Assembly (NCBI GenBank): GCA_052387115.1
Contig: JBQTJM010000118.1
Span: 1-16,345, forward strand
Direction: 5' to 3'
From: JACCXJ01 sp052387115
GTDB taxonomy: Bacteria; Pseudomonadota; Gammaproteobacteria; JACCXJ01
Length of the DNA: 16,345 bases
Notes under the pieces: generated by a model
Database searches by the model: none
What the model was told of the DNA's origin: nothing
The model's input: the letters and a program-made list of their open reading frames with translations, nothing else
Program-made: the position numbers and the translations under genes
Shown here: piece after piece, positions 1 through 6,425 of the stretch
Layout of the letters: every line of letters begins with the position of its first letter
How positions within the stretch are numbered: the first letter of the stretch is position 1

Positions 1-185
1 GAGGCGGTCTCGGGCGCGAGCTCCAAACCCTGCTCATAGCTAAGGCGCGCGCGCTCGGCTTTCGCGGACTTCGCGCTCAAGTGTTTGCCCACAACGCCAA
101 AATGCTCCGGCTCGCGAAATCCAGCGGTCTGCAGATCTCTTTGGAGCGGGATCGCGAAGCCTACGAGATCGTGATGACCTGGTGA
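1..185 (+). CDS. GNAT-family N-acetyltransferase, C-terminal end (partial)
   Basis: Open from the left edge (reading frame begins at base 3) to a TGA at 183-185, giving the last 60 residues of a protein whose start lies outside the window. It begins with a GGLGREL segment, which fits the acyl-CoA pyrophosphate-binding motif A of GNAT acetyltransferases (Q/R-x-x-G-x-G/A). It continues with a helix, a beta strand (LRAQVF) and the HNAKMLRLAKSSGL segment, typical of the GNAT C-terminal half (N followed by M-x-x-L-x-x-x-x-G). This family moves an acetyl group from acetyl-CoA to an amine or lysine. The substrate cannot be told, and the fragment could be the GNAT tail of a larger protein such as an acyl-CoA synthetase fusion. 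A weak GC-rich inverted repeat just after the stop (GGCCC/GGGCC) has no T-tract, so I do not call a terminator. Confidence 0.7.
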   Translation, partial: GGLGRELQTLLIAKARALGFRGLRAQVFAHNAKMLRLAKSSGLQISLERDREAYEIVMTW

Positions 186-337
186 TGGCGCGGGCCCCTC
201 GCGGGCCATGGAACTCCGATCCTTCGAAGTGGCACGATGGCCCAGCTTCTATATCAATAATCCTATGCCGTGTCGGGCCATTCAAGCTCACTGCCGTCAA
301 GCGGGTTCCTTAGCGATCGCTCTCCTTTCAACTGACT

Positions 338-568
338 TCACTCTATAATCGAAAAAGGAAGCTCGGTGGTTTGTTCATGAAGCTTCACGGATATTTCAAC
401 CAATTTATCCGTAGCTTCACTCAATCGAGCGTTCATTACACAACACATCATCCACAGAAACTTTACCGCAAGCCCGGAGTCTGAACGCAGCAATTCGAAT
501 AATTGGGGCTTGGTAAAAACTGAAATCGTCGAAGGCTCTACTGCGATCACTGAAGCGGATCGCATCAA
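338..568 (-). pseudogene. Remnant of a cyclic-nucleotide-binding (Crp-type cNMP) domain protein, 5' end missing
   Basis: The minus-strand frame ends at 338 and reads RSASVIAVEPSTISVF, followed by a helix FELLRSDSGLAVKFLW and the segment NARLSEATDKL. This matches the second half of a cNMP-binding domain: the end of the phosphate-binding cassette (normally GE-x-A-L-L...R-S-A-S-V) and the C-terminal helices. Everything that should precede RSASV, namely the beta-barrel and the GE of the cassette, is missing. Upstream the frame runs into unrelated sequence with a stop within about 100 bases. The break falls at about 563-568, exactly where a DUF3307-like fragment begins on the opposite strand. Read as a decayed gene rather than a working small protein, although a TTG (568) or ATG (565) start could give a peptide of about 75 residues. 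Confidence 0.6.
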
Positions 569-700
569 ATGCTCAATCCCAATCGCGGCATGATCGGCCG
601 GGCGGTCCTGCTCAGCGCGTTGTTTGTCGGATGGAACCTCTGGGGAATGATGGCGCTGGCTGGCGGCTTACTGGGCAGGGGAAGGGTCAATGGGGAATAG
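569..700 (+). pseudogene. Remnant of a DUF3307 membrane protein, C-terminal piece
   Basis: A 43-residue plus-strand frame (ATG 569, TAG 698-700) contains RGMIGRAVLLSALFVGWNLW followed by GMMALAGGLL. The complete DUF3307 protein at 8184-8858 has SRMVGRAAMFSAWFAGWSLW followed by GLLILLGGLA at the same place near its C-terminus. The match covers about 30 residues with the same pattern of G, R, W and small residues, so the fragment is very probably homologous. Upstream the frame is closed by TGA at 551-553 with only five codons before the ATG, so the N-terminal three quarters of the gene are missing. The segment after the match (GRGRVNGE) differs from the intact paralogue. It abuts the cNMP-domain remnant on the other strand, which points to a rearrangement junction near 565-572. 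Confidence 0.55.
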
Positions 701-929
701 AGGCGTGCAAAGGCCTGCGGCCGGACGAGCAGGCCATGCAGGGAAGCGGAAGGGTAATGAGTTAGGTAGGCCGCCCATTGAAGGCGCCGTGGGTCGGTTG
801 GCCCGAGGCGCAGGCGGGGGAGAAGTCTCACCGGTTGCAGGTGTCCCTGTGTCGTATGCGAGGCTCACCCCCATGGGGGCCGGCACGGGTCAGATCAGAG
901 CAGGGCGGGGGGGTATAGGAAGAATAAAC

Positions 930-954
930 ACCCTTGTTCGTCTCGACGAAGGGT
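930..954. repeat. Hairpin-forming inverted repeat
   Basis: ACCCTT at 930-935 pairs with AAGGGT at 949-954, and the inner bases TTCG/CGA allow the stem to be extended. There is no T-tract on the plus strand. It lies just upstream of the promoter-like sequence at 972-1000, so it could be a protein-binding site or a terminator for transcription arriving from the left. Its function is unknown. Confidence 0.35.
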
Positions 955-971
955 AGTGGTGGACCAGTGAG

Positions 972-1000
972 TTGTCAAACATGCGAGTCCTCGCTAGAAT
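972..1000 (+). promoter_or_regulatory. Strong sigma-70-type promoter
   Basis: TTGTCA at 972-977 and TAGAAT at 995-1000 are separated by exactly 17 bases. Each box differs from the sigma-70 consensus (TTGACA, TATAAT) at one position. The bases after the -10 box are almost pure G/C (CGGGGGCC), like the discriminator of stable-RNA promoters under stringent control. No convincing ORF follows, so the transcript, if made, would be non-coding. This is the best promoter match I noticed in the window. Confidence 0.5.
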
Positions 1001-1006
1001 CGGGGG

Positions 1007-1130
1007 CCTTTCGGGCCCTTCCTCGGCCCCAGGCGCCAAATCGGGGTGCTTTGGCCGAGGGCCAAGGGGGACTGCCGGCTCAGGGGGCTGAACCGATGGG
1101 ACGGGGTATCGGTTGGGATCAGGCTTTTGG
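1007..1130 (+). ncRNA. Candidate structured non-coding RNA
   Basis: The stretch directly downstream of the promoter at 972-1000 can fold into consecutive strong stems. GGGCC (1004-1008) pairs with GGCCC (1014-1018) around a 5-base loop. CCTCGGCC (1021-1028) pairs perfectly with GGCCGAGG (1053-1060), with further C/G pairing possible inside. AACCGAT (1091-1097) pairs with ATCGGTT (1108-1114), flanked by CTGA and TCAG, and is followed by TTTT at 1125-1128, which could be a weak terminator. A transcript from about 1007 to about 1130 would be roughly 120 bases. I cannot match it to 6S, tmRNA, RNase P or SRP RNA. GC-rich sequence makes hairpins easily, so the call rests on the promoter and order of stems only. 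Confidence 0.25.
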
Positions 1131-1145
1131 AAGTCGATCGAAAGC

Positions 1146-1166
1146 CAGGGCCAGGGAGTGGCCCTG
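1146..1166. repeat. Inverted repeat, 8-base perfect arms
   Basis: CAGGGCCA at 1146-1153 pairs with TGGCCCTG at 1159-1166 around a 5-base spacer. It continues the series of stems downstream of the promoter at 972-1000 and may belong to the same transcript if that runs past 1130. No T-tract follows. Confidence 0.3.
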
Positions 1167-1512
1167 CTTGGCGCCCTGAAGCTGGAACAGCCGCGCCGGG
1201 GATCGGGGCGGTGCGCTGGCGGGCAAGCCGAGGGGCGGGCCGATGGATTTTGATCAGCCAAGATCTTGGTAATGTTTCACATACGGCTTCTCATCAGATC
1301 CCAGCTGGACCGCCGGGCGTACCGGTGTGATCCGGTCGGGAAAAGTGGCGCCTCGACAGCCGCGCAGACTCTAGCTCACCTTGATATTACTGGAGTTCAC
1401 CTCGTTCGCCGCCAATGGACGGGAATCGAGTTCCATCGACCTGCACCCGACCCCCGTCCGCAATCCCTCCGCTCTCGGTAAGTCAATGAGATAACCTCCG
1501 TGGCCTCTTTTC

Positions 1513-1521
1513 TGGTATAGT
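1513..1521 (+). promoter_or_regulatory. Extended -10 promoter for the signalling operon
   Basis: TGGTATAGT combines a TGn extended -10 motif (1513-1515) with TATAGT (1516-1521). No good -35 box lies 17 bases upstream, as is usual for extended -10 promoters. The predicted start of transcription is near 1528, leaving a leader of about 30 bases before the first gene. It is the only promoter-like sequence I see just ahead of the ten plus-strand genes, and no later gap between them is longer than about 45 bases. Confidence 0.4.
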
Positions 1522-1559
1522 GCGAGGCTGCCTTTCAACCAACTTAATGGGGGATCATG

Positions 1560-2192
1560 ATGGTCACAAATCAAAAATCAGGACCGACCCCGGATCTTCA
1601 GGGGACTAAAGTAGCGGCCGCCGCCCTCGCAGGCGGAGCCCTGCCCGGCGCCGATGCCGTTGGCGTCGATAAGATCCGGGATCTCTTGTTTGGCAACCAG
1701 ATGCAGGATTACGACCGCCGTTTCGTCACCTTGGAAGAACGGTTCCTGCAGAAGTTCAGGGAGATCGAGTCGGAGATCACCCGCGGCTTGAGCACCCTGG
1801 AGACTTCGATGAAGAAGCAACTCGAATCCATAGCGACTCAACTGCGCGAAGAAAAGGACCTGCGAACGGATGCCGATAGGGACCTTGAGCGGACTCTCAG
1901 GGACCAGACCCAAGCGCTGGACAAGCGCCTTGGACAGCTTTCCGATCACCTGGCGCGCGTCGAACGCGAGCTCACGGAAAGGCTGAGCAAGGAATCGCAA
2001 GATCTCCGGGACGAGCTAAAGCACAAGAACGAGGAGTTGCGCCTCACGGCCGCCAAGATGTTTGCCGAGCTCGGCAACGTTAAGACCGATCGCAACCTGC
2101 TCGCCGGCCTGTTCATCGAAGTGGCGAAATGTCTGAATCAGGATTTCGGCCCCAAGCTCCTTGCCAAGGGTGGGGATGGTGAGCATTCCTGA
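1560..2192 (+). CDS. Coiled-coil protein, first gene of the operon
   Basis: A protein of about 210 residues with no recognised enzymatic domain. After a low-complexity N-terminus (roughly residues 1-35, rich in A and G) it has a VDKIRDLLFGNQMQDYDRRF segment and then a long, highly charged heptad-like helix of about 120 residues, predicted to be a coiled coil. There is no signal peptide or membrane segment, so it is probably cytosolic. Two ATG codons lie at 1557 and 1560; the GGGGGA at 1549-1554 is better spaced for the second. Its C-terminus contains LLAGLFIEVAKCLNQD, nearly repeated at the N-terminus of the next protein, and the two genes overlap by 17 bases. Similar coiled-coil proteins precede OmpA-like genes in other bacteria as far as I recall. 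I infer a scaffold or oligomerising partner of the OmpA-like protein. Confidence 0.75.
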   Translation: MVTNQKSGPTPDLQGTKVAAAALAGGALPGADAVGVDKIRDLLFGNQMQDYDRRFVTLEERFLQKFREIESEITRGLSTLETSMKKQLESIATQLREEKDLRTDADRDLERTLRDQTQALDKRLGQLSDHLARVERELTERLSKESQDLRDELKHKNEELRLTAAKMFAELGNVKTDRNLLAGLFIEVAKCLNQDFGPKLLAKGGDGEHS

Positions 2193-4044
2193 GCCACTAT
2201 CCGCGTGGCTTGGTCCTGAGTCCGAGAAGCTAAAGGCCCAACGCGAGTTACTTGCCGGCCTTTGCCTCGAGGCCGCGAAATGCCTCAATCAGGATCTCGC
2301 CACGCACCTGCCCGGCGACGGCGCGCTGGATCCGCGCCTTAACGAGCTGCGCCGGATCCTCCTGGGGCGTGAACAAGCTACCCTCGCGCGGCTCGAACAA
2401 CGTTTGGAGGACCCCGAAGAGCTCGCCGCTGCGGTCAGTTACATCCTTCCTTCGGCGATTCTTAAAGCCGCTGCCCGCGACGGACGACTGAGCGAAGTGC
2501 TCGCGCCGACCATCGAGGGCGCTGCCCAGTCATCCATTAGAAAGGACCCGCGCACGTTGGTAAGCATCCTCTATCCCCTGATGGGACCGGCCATCCGCAA
2601 ATCCATCGCGGAAGCCATCGGGAGCATTGTGCAGTCGTTGAACGAGATGTTGAAGCACAGCCTTTCCTGGAAGGGCCTGAAATGGCGTCTGGAGGCGTAT
2701 CGGTCTGGGACCTCCTATGCCGAGATCGTGCTGAAGCATACCTTGATTTATCGGGTCGAGCACATCTTTCTGATTCATAAGCACACAGGACTGCTCTTGC
2801 AACATGTGGCCGCCGAAGATGCGGCGGCCCAGGATCCCGAGATCGTCTCCTCGATGTTGACGGCGATCCAGGATTTCGTGCGCGACTCGTTCTCGGGGAC
2901 CGCGAACGCCGATCTCGATGCGTTACGGCTCGGGGATCTCCTAGTCTGGTGCGAGCAAGGCCCTTACGCGTTTCTAGTCGCAGTCATCCGCGGCCATCCC
3001 CCGGAGGCGCTCCACGATGTCCTGCGCGATGCCTTGAGCACGGTCCATGCGGAGCAGGGGCAGGCCCTGGCAGGCTTCGACGGAGATACCGCCGTGTTCC
3101 GGGCGCTGCAAGACCAGCTCGCCGACTGCCTTAAGGTCCAGGCCAAACCCCCCACCCAGGGGACGTCTCCCGCCCTTTGGATCCTGTTCCTCCTTCCCTT
3201 TGCCTTCGCCTTGTTCGGCGGCTACTCGCTCTACCAGCGTTACCAGGACGACCGCCAGTGGGCCGCTTACATCGAGCGGTTGCAGGCCGAGCCCGGCATC
3301 ATCGTCACCGGTTTCGAGCGGCGTAACGGCACCTGGTACCTGACCGGGCTTCGCGATCCCCTGGCCGCGGACCCGGAGGCACTGATGGTCGAAGGGAAGC
3401 TGATCGCAGCGAGAGTTTCGGCGCGCTGGGAGCCCTACCAGGCGCTGCACCCAGCGTTCGTCTTGAAGCGAATAGCGACTATCCTGGCGCCCCCGTCCAG
3501 TGTGGCGCTCGCGCTCGAGGGCGATACCATACGCGCTCATGGCTCTGCTCCCCACGCGTGGATCGAGCAGGCGCGCCGCCTAGGACGGACACTGCCTCCC
3601 GGCTCGCCCGCGCTCGATCTGGGTTCGGTGAAAGACCTCAACCATTTGGAGCAACTGGAGTTCGACAGACTGCGTGAGGCCATCGCATCGACGCTGATTT
3701 ACTTCGCCCGAGATGATCCCCTTCCTGCTCCGGATCAAGAAGCCGCGATCGATGCTGTGGCTTCGGAGCTCCGCGAGTTAAGGTTACTGGCGCAGCACCT
3801 GGGGCTCACGGTGCGCGTCACGATCGTCGGCCATGCAGACTCCACCGGCAAGAGCCGGGCGAACCTCGCGCTTAGCATGGGACGCTGCGAGGCCGTACGC
3901 TCGCTGCTAGGCGCCAAGGGTGTCGACACGGACTTCGTATTCATACGCGCCGCGGGTCCTCTAGAACCCTTACAGGCGGAAGTCTCGGATACCGACCGCG
4001 CTCGCAACCGACGCGTGTCCTTCACTGTGGGCCTCATAGAATAA
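2176..4044 (+). CDS. Single-span OmpA-family protein with large N-terminal cytosolic domain
   Basis: 622 residues from the ATG at 2176, which has AAGGG (2166-2170) a few bases upstream; a TTG at 2161 in the same frame is a weaker alternative. Residues 1-330 form a helical, then alpha/beta region. Around 185-240 it contains VEHIFLIHKHTGLLLQHV and SMLTAIQDFVRDSF, which I think may be a roadblock/longin-like fold. One hydrophobic segment (about 333-352) follows, then a region I cannot name, and a C-terminal OmpA/MotB-like domain (about 505-620). The latter has GHADSTG and LSMGRCEAV; D555 and R570 are 15 residues apart, matching D271 and R286 of E. coli OmpA, which bind diaminopimelate in peptidoglycan. 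A RARNRRVSF segment closes the domain. No signal peptide is seen, so the N-domain should face the cytosol. The small GTPase gene follows after 19 bases. Confidence 0.85.
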   Translation: MVSIPEPLSAWLGPESEKLKAQRELLAGLCLEAAKCLNQDLATHLPGDGALDPRLNELRRILLGREQATLARLEQRLEDPEELAAAVSYILPSAILKAAARDGRLSEVLAPTIEGAAQSSIRKDPRTLVSILYPLMGPAIRKSIAEAIGSIVQSLNEMLKHSLSWKGLKWRLEAYRSGTSYAEIVLKHTLIYRVEHIFLIHKHTGLLLQHVAAEDAAAQDPEIVSSMLTAIQDFVRDSFSGTANADLDALRLGDLLVWCEQGPYAFLVAVIRGHPPEALHDVLRDALSTVHAEQGQALAGFDGDTAVFRALQDQLADCLKVQAKPPTQGTSPALWILFLLPFAFALFGGYSLYQRYQDDRQWAAYIERLQAEPGIIVTGFERRNGTWYLTGLRDPLAADPEALMVEGKLIAARVSARWEPYQALHPAFVLKRIATILAPPSSVALALEGDTIRAHGSAPHAWIEQARRLGRTLPPGSPALDLGSVKDLNHLEQLEFDRLREAIASTLIYFARDDPLPAPDQEAAIDAVASELRELRLLAQHLGLTVRVTIVGHADSTGKSRANLALSMGRCEAVRSLLGAKGVDTDFVFIRAAGPLEPLQAEVSDTDRARNRRVSFTVGLIE

Positions 4045-4063
4045 GCCGCGGAGCGGGCGCGCG

Positions 4064-4558
4064 ATGCTTCAAAAGAAGATCTGCATGCTGGGGTTTTTCG
4101 GCGTGGGTAAGACCAGCCTGGTGCGGCGTTACGTCTCCAGCGTGTACTCGGATACGTATCTTACGACGGTGGGGGTTAAGATCGACAAGAAGACCGTAAC
4201 CGTGAGGGAGCAAACCCTCAATCTGTTGCTGTGGGACATCGCCGGGGAGGATGACATTTCCGCCCTGCGCACCAGCTATCTACGCGGCGCCGCCGGCTAT
4301 CTGCTGGTGGCCGATGGCACGCGTCCCGAGACACTGGAGTCCGCGCGGTCGATGCAAGGACGGGTGGTGTCGGAGCTCGGACCAGTGCCGTTCGTGGTGC
4401 TGCTGAATAAGCACGATCTTGCCGGAGAGTGGCGGATCTCCGAGCACGATGTCGTTGATCTGACCGGTGCCGGTTGGACGGTCTATACCACAAGCGCTCG
4501 GACCGGCGAAGGAGTAGAGGCTGCCTTTCAAACACTCGCCGAGCGTATCCTTGGGTAA
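4064..4558 (+). CDS. Ras/Rab-like small GTPase
   Basis: 164 residues, the size of a bare Ras-type G domain. G1 is GFFGVGKT (10-17). G2 is probably the T34-T35 pair in YLTTVGV. G3 is WDIAGED (57-63), G4 is NKHD (115-118) and G5 is SAR (144-146). The WD-x-AG pattern and overall spacing resemble Rab/Ras proteins more than Era- or Obg-type GTPases. The residue matching the catalytic glutamine of Ras (DTAGQE, Q61) is a glutamate here, so intrinsic GTP hydrolysis may be slow or depend on a partner. There is no C-terminal cysteine for a lipid anchor. The gene lies between the OmpA-like gene and a PP2C phosphatase, with 19 and 4 bases of spacing. Bacterial relatives outside the MglA group have mostly unknown roles; here a switch between envelope sensor and phosphatase is inferred. 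Confidence 0.92.
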   Translation: MLQKKICMLGFFGVGKTSLVRRYVSSVYSDTYLTTVGVKIDKKTVTVREQTLNLLLWDIAGEDDISALRTSYLRGAAGYLLVADGTRPETLESARSMQGRVVSELGPVPFVVLLNKHDLAGEWRISEHDVVDLTGAGWTVYTTSARTGEGVEAAFQTLAERILG

Positions 4559-4562
4559 AGCG

Positions 4563-5789
4563 ATGTTCGATCTGCCGCCTAGCGTCGCAAGCTCTTTGTG
4601 CTCGCTGATCACGACGGAACGCGCCCCGGCCTATCTGATCGTCGATGGGTCTCTGACGTTGAGAGGGGCCGGGGGCAGTCTCCAGAACTATGGGCTGGAG
4701 GCGCTGGCGCTTGGCTGCCCGGCCACCGAACAAGCGGTGTTTCTCGAAGGACTTCTGCCGTTTGGTGAGGCGCCGCTCGTCATGAAGGCCGTGGAGATGC
4801 CTTCTGGACGGGCCGCCGACCTCCATCTCCATCGTGCACAGGAGGGTGGGTGGATCCTGCTCCTGGATTGCACCGCGGAGCGCGCCGAAACACAGCGCTT
4901 GCAGCAGTGGGCTTACGATATGACGCTATTGCGCCAGCGAGAAGCCCGGCTCAAAGAGGAGCTTGCGGCGGCCTTTGCAGCGCTCGAACGCAGCAGTGAG
5001 GAACTGAAGCGACTGAGCGTAAAGCTCGAAGAGGAAAACTTGCGCTTAAGCGCCGAGCTCGAAGTGGCTCGCCGCCTCCAGGAAATGTTACTCCCTACCC
5101 CGGAGGAGCTCCGCAACGCTCAGCATGTCGACGTCGCTTGCTTCATGCAGCCTGCAGCCGAGGTCGGGGGTGATTACTACGATGTTCTGCAGTATGGCGG
5201 GCACACCTTCATCGCTATTGGAGACGTCACCGGCCACGGATTGCATAGCGGGGTGGTGATGTTAATGGCGCAGGTCGGAGTGCGCGCGCTCATCGCCAGT
5301 AAAGACAGCGATCCGGTCCGATTCTTTCAGGTATTGAATCGAACGCTTCATGATAACATCGCCCGCATGGGGGCCGACAAGAGCCTGAGCCTTGCAGTCC
5401 TCGATTTCAAGGACGGAGAGGTTCGTGTTAGCGGCCAACACGAGCAAATCATCGTCGTCAGGCGGGGAGGCCGGGTCGAGCTCGTGGACACGCTCGACCT
5501 CGGTTTCCCGATCGGCTTGTGTGACGACATCGCTTCCTTCGTTCACGCGAAGAAGGTGCGGCTCGGCGCGGGTGACGGCGTGGTGCTGTACACCGACGGT
5601 TTCACCGAGGCGGAGAACCCCGCCGGAGAGCCATACAGCTTAGAAAGATTGTGCGAGGCCGTGAGGCTCAATTGGGCGAAGCCGGTTGAAGCCATCAAGG
5701 ACGCTATAGTCGCCGACGTGCGAGAGTTTATCGACGTGCAAACTGTCTACGACGACTTGACGTTAGTAGTGGCCAAACAGAAGCGGTAG
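4563..5789 (+). CDS. PP2C-type (SpoIIE/RsbU family) serine phosphatase with N-terminal PAS-like domain
   Basis: 408 residues from the ATG at 4563, four bases after the GTPase stop; an in-frame TTG at 4551 would overlap it. Residues about 20-110 look like a PAS domain (AYLIVDGSL, GGWILLLDCTAERAE). Residues 120-175 form a charged coiled coil ending in LEVARRLQEMLLPTP, the usual linker of RsbU/SpoIIE phosphatases. The catalytic domain follows with its metal-binding acidic residues in VGGDYYD (D204), IGDVTGHG (D221), YTDGFTEAEN (D345) and VYDDLTLV (D397/D398). Such enzymes remove phosphate from a serine of STAS-domain partners. The STAS gene is two genes downstream, with an ATPase gene between them, so the target is probably encoded in the same operon. 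The PAS-like domain may be a docking site for the GTPase; that is inference. Confidence 0.92.
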   Translation: MFDLPPSVASSLCSLITTERAPAYLIVDGSLTLRGAGGSLQNYGLEALALGCPATEQAVFLEGLLPFGEAPLVMKAVEMPSGRAADLHLHRAQEGGWILLLDCTAERAETQRLQQWAYDMTLLRQREARLKEELAAAFAALERSSEELKRLSVKLEEENLRLSAELEVARRLQEMLLPTPEELRNAQHVDVACFMQPAAEVGGDYYDVLQYGGHTFIAIGDVTGHGLHSGVVMLMAQVGVRALIASKDSDPVRFFQVLNRTLHDNIARMGADKSLSLAVLDFKDGEVRVSGQHEQIIVVRRGGRVELVDTLDLGFPIGLCDDIASFVHAKKVRLGAGDGVVLYTDGFTEAENPAGEPYSLERLCEAVRLNWAKPVEAIKDAIVADVREFIDVQTVYDDLTLVVAKQKR

Positions 5790-5808
5790 GCGTCTGTACG
5801 GAGGTGCA

Positions 5809-6381
5809 ATGGCGGAGTTTCTTGGCAACTTTACGGAAAGGGACATGCGCGACGCGGAATGTCTTGAGCTCCGTTTTTCCGCTACCTCGATTCCTTTGCG
5901 GCAGCGGTGGCGAAACAACGGCCTATCGGCGGATTTTCTTAGTGATTACGTGATATGCTTTTTTCCTGGTGAGGATACTGACAGCGCAGGTAGGCGCGAG
6001 GCAGCGAAGAGCGCCGTGAGTTACATCGCCAACGAGTTATTGGAGAACGCGATGAAATTCACGCATGCGCCGTCGGAGTACCCGGTTACCATCGGTATGC
6101 ATCTCGATCGGAACCAGCTGCGATTCTATGTCACAAACAGTGTAGATGCCGAAGCGGAGCAAGGCTTGAGAGCGATGATTCGAAGGCTGCTGACAGAAGA
6201 CACCAACGCGTTGTTTATCAAACAACTGGAGAGCAGCGGCGAAGGACGAGGCTCGGGGTCCGGTTTGGGTTATCTGACGATGATCAATGATTATGGCGCC
6301 GGGCTTGCCTGGAAGTTCGAACCCTATGAAGGTGACTCGCGGGTAATGAAGGTTACGACCCTCGTAAAGCTACCCATATGA
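5809..6381 (+). CDS. Slr1658/SiaB-like GHKL-fold ATPase, probable STAS kinase
   Basis: 190 residues, preceded by a strong ribosome-binding site GGAGGTG (5800-5806) and ATG at 5809. A Bergerat (GHKL) fold is shown by an N-box NELLENAMKF (75-84, with N80) and a glycine-rich GRGSGSGLGYLTMINDYG (147-164). Between them, where RsbW-type kinases have D-x-G-x-P/G, this protein has FYVTNSVDAE. The lack of a classical G1 box and the overall pattern match the DUF6272 group (SiaB of Pseudomonas, Slr1658 of Synechocystis), as I recall it. Members phosphorylate or bind a small regulatory partner and are opposed by a PP2C phosphatase. Here the phosphatase gene is immediately upstream and the STAS gene is 44 bases downstream, so a three-part kinase/phosphatase/STAS switch is a natural reading. 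Confidence 0.8.
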   Translation: MAEFLGNFTERDMRDAECLELRFSATSIPLRQRWRNNGLSADFLSDYVICFFPGEDTDSAGRREAAKSAVSYIANELLENAMKFTHAPSEYPVTIGMHLDRNQLRFYVTNSVDAEAEQGLRAMIRRLLTEDTNALFIKQLESSGEGRGSGSGLGYLTMINDYGAGLAWKFEPYEGDSRVMKVTTLVKLPI

Positions 6382-6425
6382 AGCGCGTGTAGCGTTGCTC
6401 GGCGCACGACAACATCGAGGGTGCT

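Larger units (their letters stand above)
701..1556. other. Gene-poor G-rich region
   Basis: About 850 bases without a convincing gene. Open frames exist on both strands, but their products are compositionally skewed (P/R-rich or G/A-rich), show no recognisable domain and overlap one another. From about 700 to 1260 the plus strand is strikingly G-rich. I see a 12-base palindrome of five C, AT, five G at 868-879, a hairpin at 930-954, a sigma-70 promoter at 972-1000 and several strong inverted repeats between 1004 and 1166 (listed separately). The last 300 bases contain only the promoter of the next gene. I looked for tRNA, tmRNA, RNase P and group II intron signatures and found none that I trust. 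Confidence 0.5.

Noticed and set aside
186..210. Possible terminator after the acetyltransferase gene
   Set aside because: The GGCCC/GGGCC stem is short and has no following T-tract.
820..920. Resemblance to the end of a group II intron (GTCGTATGCGAGGCTC near 850)
   Set aside because: The domain V hairpin cannot be completed with its usual catalytic triad and bulge, and there is no reverse transcriptase gene nearby.
690..956. Plus-strand frame of 88 codons
   Set aside because: The product is G/R-rich low complexity with no domain, overlaps other frames of the same kind and lies in G-rich DNA where stops are rare.
890..1261. Minus-strand frame of 123 codons
   Set aside because: The proline- and arginine-rich product arises from G-rich sequence on the other strand. 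There is no recognised domain, and it runs across the promoter and hairpin region.
2161..2175. TTG at 2161 as start of the OmpA-like protein
   Set aside because: The ATG at 2176 has AAGGG at a suitable distance, while TTG 2161 has no clear ribosome-binding site.
4218..4832. Long minus-strand frame opposite the GTPase and phosphatase genes
   Set aside because: It is a shadow of two well-supported plus-strand genes, and its product has arginine-rich composition with no domain.
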